Source: Methylorubrum populi
GTDB taxonomy: Bacteria > Pseudomonadota > Alphaproteobacteria > Rhizobiales > Beijerinckiaceae
Assembly (NCBI RefSeq): GCF_002355515.1
Contig: NZ_AP014809.1
Coordinates: 1,120,001 to 1,184,000, forward strand
Direction: 5' to 3'
DNA: 64,000 nucleotides
In this document: positions 57,746-64,000 of the stretch, one piece after another
How positions within the stretch are numbered: position 1 is the first letter of the stretch
Layout of the letters: every line of letters begins with the position of its first letter
Position numbers and translations under genes: made by a program
Notes under the pieces: model-generated
Told to the model about the DNA's origin: nothing
What the model saw: only the letters and a program-made list of their open reading frames with translations
Databases searched by the model: none

Positions 57746-58768
57746 TCAAGCGCCCGGCGCGAGGCCGGTGAGTTTCAGGACGAAGGCGACGATGATGACC
57801 GAGATCAGGGAGAGCGGAAGGAACACCTTCCAGCCGAGCCGCATGAGCTGGTCGTAGCGGTAGCGGGGCACCATGGCCTTCACCATGGCGATCATGAAGA
57901 ACAGGAAGCTGGCCTTCAGCGCGAACCAGATCACGCCGGGCACCCAGGTGAAGGGCACGAACGGGATCGGCGAGAGCCAGCCGCCGAGGAACAGGACCGT
58001 GCCGAGCGCGCACATGGTCATGATCGCCACGTACTCGCCGAGCATGAACAGCAGGTACGGCGTCGAGGAGTACTCGACCATGTAGCCCGCCACGAGTTCC
58101 GACTCGGCCTCCGGCAGGTCGAAGGGCGGGCGGTTGGTCTCGGCGAGCGCCGAGACGAAGAACACGCCGAACATCGGGAACAGCCAGAGCCAGTACCAGC
58201 CGAACAGGCCGAGCGCCGTGTCCTGCGCGGTGACGATGCGCGAGAGGTTGAGCGAGCCGGCACACAGCAGCACGCAGATGATCACGAAGCCGAGCGAGAC
58301 CTCGTAGGAGATCATCTGCGCCGCCGAGCGCAGGGCGCCGAGGAAGGCGTATTTCGAGTTCGAGGCCCAGCCGCCCATGATGACGCCGTAGACGCCGAGC
58401 GAGGAGATTGCGAAGATGTAGGTGATGCCGACATTGATGTCGGCGATCGCCCAGCCGTCGGCGAGGGGGATCACCGCCCAGGACGCCAGCGCCAGCATCG
58501 CGAAGACCAGCGGCGCCAGCAGGTAGATCGCCTTGTTGGCGCCCGCCGGAATCACCGGCTCCTTCAGCACGAACTTCAGGAGGTCGGCGAAGGACTGGAG
58601 CAGACCGAACGGTCCGACCACGTTCGGACCGCGGCGCAGCTGCACCGCCGCCCAGATCTTGCGGTCCGCCAGCAGCGCGAAGGCGATGAAGACGAGCAGC
58701 GCCGCGAGCAGCACGAAGCTCTTCAGCGCGATCAGGAGGACGGTGCCGAGCACTTCCCAGAAGGTCAT
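57746..58768 (-). CDS. nuoH: NADH-quinone oxidoreductase subunit H
   Basis: A 340-aa eight-helix membrane subunit that forms much of the quinone-entry chamber. Conserved blocks: [32 protein letters not shown] near the N-terminus, [25 protein letters not shown] (acidic loop), and [17 protein letters not shown] near the end. Starts 12 bp after nuoG. Confidence 0.97.
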   Translation of the reverse strand: MTFWEVLGTVLLIALKSFVLLAALLVFIAFALLADRKIWAAVQLRRGPNVVGPFGLLQSFADLLKFVLKEPVIPAGANKAIYLLAPLVFAMLALASWAVIPLADGWAIADINVGITYIFAISSLGVYGVIMGGWASNSKYAFLGALRSAAQMISYEVSLGFVIICVLLCAGSLNLSRIVTAQDTALGLFGWYWLWLFPMFGVFFVSALAETNRPPFDLPEAESELVAGYMVEYSSTPYLLFMLGEYVAIMTMCALGTVLFLGGWLSPIPFVPFTWVPGVIWFALKASFLFFMIAMVKAMVPRYRYDQLMRLGWKVFLPLSLISVIIVAFVLKLTGLAPGA

Positions 58769-58780
58769 CGCGGGCGTCCC

Positions 58781-60847
58781 TTATTCCGCCGCTTCGAGGG
58801 CGCGGCCCCGGGCGAGGCCGGAGCACTCGGCGAGCACCCGCGAGGCGCGGGCGATCGGGTTGGTGAGGTAGAAGTCGGCGACCGGAGAGGAGAAGGCGCC
58901 CGACGCGCCCTCCCCCGGCAGCGCCGCCAGGGTGTCGAGCGTCGCCGCCGCGTCGGAGGCTTCGACCTGCCCGACCGCTGCAAGATGCGGGTGCTCCGCA
59001 TACATCGCCTTACGGAGCGCGGCGAGGGAATCGTAGGGCAGGCGCTTGCCGAGCACGTCGGAGAGCGCACGCAGGATCGCCCAATCCTCGCGGGCATCGC
59101 CCGGCGGGAAGCCGGCGCGGTTGGCCATCTGCACCCGGCCCTCGAGATTGACGTAGGTCGCGCTCTTCTCGGTATAGGCGGCGCCCGGCAGGATCACGTC
59201 GGCGCGGCTGGCGCCGGCATCGCCGTGGGTGCCCTGATAGATCACGAAGGCGCCGGGCGCGATCACCCGCTCGTCAGCGCCGAGGTTGAACACGACGTCG
59301 AGCGCGCCCGGCTCCAGCATCTGCGTGAAGGTCAGGTCGCCCTCCCCCGGCACGAAGCCGAGATCGAGGGCGCCGACGCGGGCCGCCGCCGTGTTGAGCA
59401 CGCCGAAGCCGTTCCAGCCCTCCGCGACCGCGCCGACATCCTTCGCCAGCGCGGCGGCGGCGGCGAGCGCGCCAAGGCCGCCCTCGCCGACGAGGATGAG
59501 CGGGCGCTCGGCCTTTTTCAGCACGTCGAGGAAGCTGTGCTCGCCCTTGGCGATCGAACCGAGCGTGCCGGTGCCGGCGCCGAGATAGGTGTAGGGGTAG
59601 GTCAGGTCCGGCTGCTCGTCGAGGATCAGGCCGATCGAGACCGGAGCCATGCGCCAGCGCTTGCGGATGCGCACGTTGAGCAGCGAGGCTTCCGTGCGAG
59701 GGTTGGCGCCGACGATGAGGATCGCGTCCGCCTGCTCGATGCCGGGGATGGTCGGCGCAAAGGTGTAGGCGGCCCGGCCCCAGGCCGGGTCGATCACCTC
59801 ACCGGTCTGGCGCGCGTCGAGATTCGTCACGCCGAGCGAGCCCATGAGCTGCTTGAGCGCAAAGATCTCCTCGGCACCCGCGAGATCGCCGACGAGGGCG
59901 CCGACGCGCTTGGGATCGGCGCCCTTCACCTTGGCAGCGATCGCCGAGAACGCCTCACCCCAGGAGGCCGGGCGCAGGCGCCCGTTCTCGCGCAGGAAGG
60001 GGCGGTCGAGGCGCTGAAGGCGCAGGCCGTCCACCACGTGGCGGGTCTTGTCGGAGATCCACTCCTCGTTGATTTCTTCGTTGATGCGCGGCTCGATCTG
60101 CATCACCTCGCGGCCGCGGGCATCGATGCGGATCGCCGAGCCGACCGCGTCCATCACGTCGACGGATTCGGTCTTGTGCAGCTCCCAGGGGCGCACGTTG
60201 TAGCTCTGCGGCAGGTGAACCAGCGCGCCGACCGGGCAGAGGTCGGCGACGTTGCCCTGAAGCTCCGAGCCCATCGCCTGTTCGAGGTAGCTCGTGATCT
60301 CCATGTCCTCGCCGCGGCCGATGGCGCCGAGATCCGGCACGCCGGCGACTTCCGCGAGGAAGCGGACGCAGCGGGTGCAGTGGATGCACCGGTTCATCGC
60401 CGTGCGCACCAGCGGGCCGATATACTTCTCCTCGACCGCCCGCTTGTTCTCGCTGTAGCGGGTCGAGTCGACGCCGTAGGCCATCGCCTGATCCTGCAGG
60501 TCGCAATGGCCGCCCTGGTCGCAGATCGGGCAATCGAGCGGGTGGTTGATGAGGAGGAACTCCATCACCCCCTCGCGCGCCTTCTTCGTCGTGCCAGAAC
60601 GCGTCAGCACCTCCGGCGGCTCGCCGTTGGGGCCAGGGCGGCAATCCTTCACCGCGTAGGCGCAGGAGGCCACGGGCTTGGGCGCGCCCTTCAGCTCGAC
60701 CAGGCACATGCGGCAATTGCCGGCAATCGACAGCCGCTCGTGGAAGCAGAAGCGCGGGATCTCCGCGCCCGCGATCTCGCAGGCCTGCAGCAGGGTGTAG
60801 TCGGCCGGGACATCGACCTCGGTGCCGTCGATGAGGATTTTGGTCAT
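58781..60847 (-). CDS. nuoG: NADH-quinone oxidoreductase subunit G
   Basis: A 688-aa iron-sulfur subunit of the peripheral arm. The N-terminal ferredoxin domain has CEIAGAEIPRFCFHERL and NCRMCLVEL ligands ([2Fe-2S] N1b), then HPLDCPICDQGGHCDLQD (N5) and CIHCTRCVRF with DLCPVGAL (N4). The C-terminal half is a molybdopterin-oxidoreductase-like domain without cofactor. After the N4 cluster the sequence reads VHLPQSYNVRPWEL where most homologues have TSKPYAFTARPWEL. I start at ATG 60847 (MTKILIDGTEV). Follows nuoF by 34 bp. Confidence 0.96.
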   Translation of the reverse strand: MTKILIDGTEVDVPADYTLLQACEIAGAEIPRFCFHERLSIAGNCRMCLVELKGAPKPVASCAYAVKDCRPGPNGEPPEVLTRSGTTKKAREGVMEFLLINHPLDCPICDQGGHCDLQDQAMAYGVDSTRYSENKRAVEEKYIGPLVRTAMNRCIHCTRCVRFLAEVAGVPDLGAIGRGEDMEITSYLEQAMGSELQGNVADLCPVGALVHLPQSYNVRPWELHKTESVDVMDAVGSAIRIDARGREVMQIEPRINEEINEEWISDKTRHVVDGLRLQRLDRPFLRENGRLRPASWGEAFSAIAAKVKGADPKRVGALVGDLAGAEEIFALKQLMGSLGVTNLDARQTGEVIDPAWGRAAYTFAPTIPGIEQADAILIVGANPRTEASLLNVRIRKRWRMAPVSIGLILDEQPDLTYPYTYLGAGTGTLGSIAKGEHSFLDVLKKAERPLILVGEGGLGALAAAAALAKDVGAVAEGWNGFGVLNTAAARVGALDLGFVPGEGDLTFTQMLEPGALDVVFNLGADERVIAPGAFVIYQGTHGDAGASRADVILPGAAYTEKSATYVNLEGRVQMANRAGFPPGDAREDWAILRALSDVLGKRLPYDSLAALRKAMYAEHPHLAAVGQVEASDAAATLDTLAALPGEGASGAFSSPVADFYLTNPIARASRVLAECSGLARGRALEAAE

Positions 60848-60881
60848 CGGGTCATCTCGAAGGTGAGCATCGGGGCGGCGC

Positions 60882-62183
60882 TCACTCCGCCGCCATCGGC
60901 ACCGCATCCATGTGCGGGTTCGCGCTGTACTGGTCGATCCGCTTCTCGATCTCGGGCCGGAAATGCCGGATCAGGCCCTGGATCGGCCACGCGGCAGCGT
61001 CGCCCAGCGCGCAGATCGTGTGGCCCTCGACCTGCTTGGTGACTTCCAAGAGCATGTCGATTTCGCGCTTCTGCGCCCGGCCGGCGGCCATGCGGGTGAG
61101 CACGCGCCACATCCAGCCGGTGCCCTCGCGGCAGGGCGTGCACTGGCCGCAGCTCTCGTGCTTGTAGAAGTACGAGATGCGGGCGATCGCGCCGACGATG
61201 TCGGTCGACTTGTCGAGCACGATCACCGCCGCGGTGCCCAGCCCCGAGCCGAGGTTGCGCAGGGTGTCGAAATCCATCTTGGCGTCGATGATCTGCTCGG
61301 CCGGTACCAGGGGCACCGAGGAGCCGCCGGGGATGGAGCAGAGCAGGTTGTCCCAACCGCCGCGCATGCCGCCGCAATGCTTGTCGATCAGCTCGCGGAA
61401 CGTGATGCCGAGCTCTTCCTCGACGTTGCAGGGCTTGTTGACGTGGCCCGAGACGCAGAACAGCTTGGTGCCGGTGTTGTTCTTGCCGCCGAGGCCCGCG
61501 AACCACGCGCCGCCGCGGCGCAGGATCGTGCCGGCCACCGCGATCGACTCGACGTTGTTGACGGTCGTGGGGCAGCCATAGAGGCCCATATTGGCCGGGA
61601 ATGGCGGCTTCAGCCGCGGCATGCCCTTCTTGCCCTCAAGGCTCTCGATGAGCGCCGTCTCCTCGCCGCAGATATAGGCGCCGGCGCCGTGGTGGACGTA
61701 GATGTCGAAAGGGTAGTCGTGGACGTTCGACGGCCCGACGAGGCGCGCCTCGTAGGCCTCGTCCACCGCGCGCTGGAGCGCGAACTTCTCCGCCACGTAC
61801 TCGCCGCGGATGTAGATGTAGCAGGCATGCGCCCCCATGGCGAAGGAGGCCAGCATGCAGCCCTCGATCAGGAGATGCGGATCGTGCCGCATGATCTCCC
61901 GGTCCTTGCAGGTGCCCGGCTCCGACTCGTCGGCGTTGACGACGAGGTAGTGCGGGCGCCCGTCGGACTTCTTGGGCATGAACGACCATTTCAGGCCGGT
62001 GGGGAAGCCGGCGCCGCCGCGGCCGCGCAGGCCGGAGCCCTTCATCTCATCGATGATCCAGTCCCGGCCCATTTCGAGCAGGAACTTGGTGCCGTCCCAG
62101 GCGCCGCGTTTCTTCGCGGCGTCCAGACCCGGCGAGTGCTGGCCGTAGAGATTGGTGAAGATGCGATCCTGATCGGAGAGCAT
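60882..62183 (-). CDS. nuoF: NADH-quinone oxidoreductase subunit F
   Basis: A 433-aa flavoprotein that oxidises NADH: FMN and NADH sites in [20 protein letters not shown] and [19 protein letters not shown], and a [4Fe-4S] cluster (N3) in [15 protein letters not shown] with a later C in [10 protein letters not shown]. Length is typical. It starts 10 bp after nuoE on the same strand. Confidence 0.97.
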   Translation of the reverse strand: MLSDQDRIFTNLYGQHSPGLDAAKKRGAWDGTKFLLEMGRDWIIDEMKGSGLRGRGGAGFPTGLKWSFMPKKSDGRPHYLVVNADESEPGTCKDREIMRHDPHLLIEGCMLASFAMGAHACYIYIRGEYVAEKFALQRAVDEAYEARLVGPSNVHDYPFDIYVHHGAGAYICGEETALIESLEGKKGMPRLKPPFPANMGLYGCPTTVNNVESIAVAGTILRRGGAWFAGLGGKNNTGTKLFCVSGHVNKPCNVEEELGITFRELIDKHCGGMRGGWDNLLCSIPGGSSVPLVPAEQIIDAKMDFDTLRNLGSGLGTAAVIVLDKSTDIVGAIARISYFYKHESCGQCTPCREGTGWMWRVLTRMAAGRAQKREIDMLLEVTKQVEGHTICALGDAAAWPIQGLIRHFRPEIEKRIDQYSANPHMDAVPMAAE

Positions 62184-62193
62184 GATCCGCTCC

Positions 62194-63432
62194 TCAATCC
62201 TTGCTGCCGGCGAGATCGGCCGACTGTCCCACCCAGTTTTCCCGGTCGATGCGGCCGGGGAAGGCGAGATAGGCGCTCACCCAGGCGACCTCCTTCGGCG
62301 ACCACGCGGCGATCTGGTCGTAGTGCCAGATGCCGAGGTCGTTGAGGCGGCGCTGGTTGATCGGGCCGATGCCCTTGATCTTGGTCAGGTCGTCCGGACG
62401 ATCCTCGCGTGGGGCGTCGAGCCCCTGCGGCCGGGTGCCGGCCGCGTCGGCGCGGGCCTCCGGATTTTCGCCCTCGGGAACGTCGTCGCCGGCACCGACG
62501 GTCGCCGGATGCTGCGGCGGCTCGGTGCGCAGGATCTTGTCTTCCTCGACGGCCGGATCCTGAGCCGGCGGCGCCTTCGCGTCGCGGGCCTGCGCCTGGT
62601 CCTCCGGCTTCACCGGGGTTTCGCCGGCACTGGCCCGCTCGGCCGGCGCATCAGCGGCCTTCGATTCGTTCGCACGCCCGGCGGAGGGCCGGGCCGGCTT
62701 GGTCTCGTCCGCGACGCGGGCCTCGGTCGAGGCAGCCTCGTCCTTCTTGACACCTTCCTCGCCCTCGCCGGCGCCCTCGGTCTGCTCGAAGCGCTTGCGC
62801 CACGCGCCGACGCGCGAACCGTCGAACAGGGTCGGGTCGGTCAGGGTGTTGACGGCGTCCTTCGGCTCCGAGGAGATCCGGCCGATCTGCGAGCCGACCT
62901 TCACGGGGCGGCCGGCGGCGAGGTCGTCCATGAGCTTGTTCAGGCTCTCAGGGGTGAGATCCTCGTAGTAGTCCTGATTGATCTGCACCATCGGCGCATT
63001 GCAGCAGGCCCCGAGGCACTCGACTTCGAGCCAGGAAAAGTTGCCGTCGGCCGAGACATGGCCGGAGGGGCCGAGGCGATCGTGGAGGGCGGCCTTCAGC
63101 TCCTTCGCCCCGCAGCAATCGCACGGAACGGTGCCGCAAACCTGGATCCAGAAGCGTCCGACCGGTTCCAGGGCGAACATCGTGTAGAAGGTCGCGACCT
63201 CCAGCACGCGGATATGCGGCATGCCGAGCTGGTCGGCGACCGCCTCGATTGCCTTCTGCGGCAGCCAGCCGCCATTCTGCTCCTGCGCCTTCCACAGCAG
63301 CGGGATCACGGCCGAGGCCTGACGGCCCTCCGGATATTTCGCGATCTGGCCGCGAGCCCAGTCAGCGTTCTCGGGCGTGAACGCGAAGTCCTGGGGCTGC
63401 TCGGCAGCGGGGGCTAGCCTGCGGTTCGCCAT
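62194..63432 (-). CDS. nuoE: NADH-quinone oxidoreductase subunit E with long C-terminal extension
   Basis: A 412-aa protein, about twice the length of E. coli NuoE (166 aa). The N-terminal 200 residues are the thioredoxin-like [2Fe-2S] (N1a) subunit: CGTVPC and CLGAC give the four ligands, and [14 protein letters not shown] is typical. From about 215 to 330 the chain is a low-complexity linker rich in Ala, Glu, Lys and Pro. The last 70 residues form a compact helix-hairpin-helix-type domain ([30 protein letters not shown]), as in some other rhizobial NuoE proteins. Its role is unknown; attachment or assembly is possible. Confidence 0.94.
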   Translation of the reverse strand: MANRRLAPAAEQPQDFAFTPENADWARGQIAKYPEGRQASAVIPLLWKAQEQNGGWLPQKAIEAVADQLGMPHIRVLEVATFYTMFALEPVGRFWIQVCGTVPCDCCGAKELKAALHDRLGPSGHVSADGNFSWLEVECLGACCNAPMVQINQDYYEDLTPESLNKLMDDLAAGRPVKVGSQIGRISSEPKDAVNTLTDPTLFDGSRVGAWRKRFEQTEGAGEGEEGVKKDEAASTEARVADETKPARPSAGRANESKAADAPAERASAGETPVKPEDQAQARDAKAPPAQDPAVEEDKILRTEPPQHPATVGAGDDVPEGENPEARADAAGTRPQGLDAPREDRPDDLTKIKGIGPINQRRLNDLGIWHYDQIAAWSPKEVAWVSAYLAFPGRIDRENWVGQSADLAGSKD

Positions 63433-63451
63433 GACGTTTCGACCCGTCTCC

Positions 63452-64000
63452 TCAGCGGTCCACTTCGCCGAACACGATGTCGAGCGTGCCGAGCACGCAG
63501 GACACGTCGGCGAGCAGGTGGCCGCGGCACATCCAATCCATCGCCTGAAGATGGGCGAAGCCCGGAGCGCGGATCTTGCAGCGGTAGGGTTTGTTGGTGC
63601 CGTCCGAGACGAGGTAGACGCCGAACTCGCCCTTGGGCGCTTCGACCGCGGCGTAGACCTCGCCCTCGGGCACGTGGAAACCCTCGGTGTAGAGCTTGAA
63701 GTGGTGGATGAGCGCTTCCATCGAGCGCTTCATCTCCCGGCGCGGCGGCGGCGCGAACTTGCCGTCGACCGAGGCGATCGGCCCCTGGCCCGCAGGCTCG
63801 CGCAGCTTGGCGCAGCACTGCTTCATGATCTTCACGGATTCCCGCATCTCTTCCATGCGGATCACCTGGCGATCGTAGGTGTCGCCGTTCTTCCCCACGG
63901 GGATGTCGAAGTCCATCTCCTCGTAGCACTCGTAGGGCTGCGACTTGCGCAGGTCCCACGGGATGCCCGAGCCGCGCACCATCACGCCCGAGAAGCCCCA
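63452..64000 (-). CDS. nuoD: NADH-quinone oxidoreductase subunit D (5' end outside window)
   Basis: The C-terminal 182 codons of NuoD, the 49-kDa subunit that with NuoB forms the quinone site. The frame is open to the window edge ([19 protein letters not shown]). Conserved parts: [62 protein letters not shown] and the terminal FGEVDR. It precedes nuoE by 19 bp; nuoA-C should lie beyond the edge. Confidence 0.97.
   Translation of the reverse strand, partial: WGFSGVMVRGSGIPWDLRKSQPYECYEEMDFDIPVGKNGDTYDRQVIRMEEMRESVKIMKQCCAKLREPAGQGPIASVDGKFAPPPRREMKRSMEALIHHFKLYTEGFHVPEGEVYAAVEAPKGEFGVYLVSDGTNKPYRCKIRAPGFAHLQAMDWMCRGHLLADVSCVLGTLDIVFGEVDR

Overview
The window is GC-rich chromosomal DNA from an alphaproteobacterium of the order Hyphomicrobiales (Rhizobiales), most likely the Methylobacterium/Methylorubrum group. 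This rests on the codon use, an aerobic-type cobalamin pathway (CobL, CobE, CobM, CobB), a methylmalonyl-CoA epimerase of the kind used in the ethylmalonyl-CoA pathway, an OFA-family oxalate/formate-type transporter, and the gene order nuo-birA-rnj-mce-DUF1467-proS-lolCD. No tRNA, rRNA, CRISPR array or intact transposase gene was seen.

Layout, left to right. 1-6.3 kb: the tail of a probable L,D-transpeptidase, gluQ, two small proteins, htpG, a small helical protein and a gamma-glutamyltransferase. 6.4-10.3 kb: a fused DhaK-DhaL dihydroxyacetone kinase closely followed by a SAM methyltransferase, then an OFA transporter behind a sigma-54-type promoter. 10.4-16.9 kb: a cobalamin locus (cobL-cobE, cobM-cobB) split by a diguanylate cyclase gene and a divergent lysR/PACE-efflux pair. 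17.1-19.9 kb: a patchy, gene-poor stretch with an XRE regulator, an IsdG/HmuQ-like haem oxygenase and a wrecked fosmidomycin-resistance-type MFS gene that carries an inserted palindromic element. 19.9-28.1 kb: a polyprenyl-phosphate sugar transferase, a zinc locus (zur, a 43-codon membrane protein, znuC, znuB) around a Zur-box-like palindrome, exoD, bcsS, an SDR protein, a formyltransferase and a DUF2256 protein. 28.1-32.1 kb: a molybdenum-hydroxylase maturation set on the minus strand and a branched-chain-amino-acid-type binding protein. 32.4-39.3 kb: infA, an unrecognised two-gene pair, parC, recO, a lipoprotein, chaC and a lytic transglycosylase. 39.5-47.0 kb: dnaE, a 34-aa membrane protein behind an SOS-type promoter, lolD, lolC and proS. 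47.0-64 kb: a candidate small RNA, then a minus-strand run DUF1467, mce, rnj, birA and nuoN through nuoD (cut by the window edge).

The large minus-strand block (nuoD to lolD) is housekeeping: Complex I, biotin ligation, RNA decay, propionate/C2 metabolism, prolyl-tRNA synthesis and lipoprotein sorting. The most interesting signals are small and in gaps. They are (1) a 34-aa single-span membrane protein whose promoter spacer holds a GTTC-N7-GTTC LexA site, reminiscent of the Caulobacter SidA division inhibitor; (2) a promoter-to-terminator unit of about 145 nt on the plus strand upstream of proS that fits a small RNA; (3) a zinc locus with histidine-rich tails on both Zur and ZnuC plus a tiny membrane protein; and (4) a two-hairpin repeat caught inside a pseudogene with flanking direct repeats.
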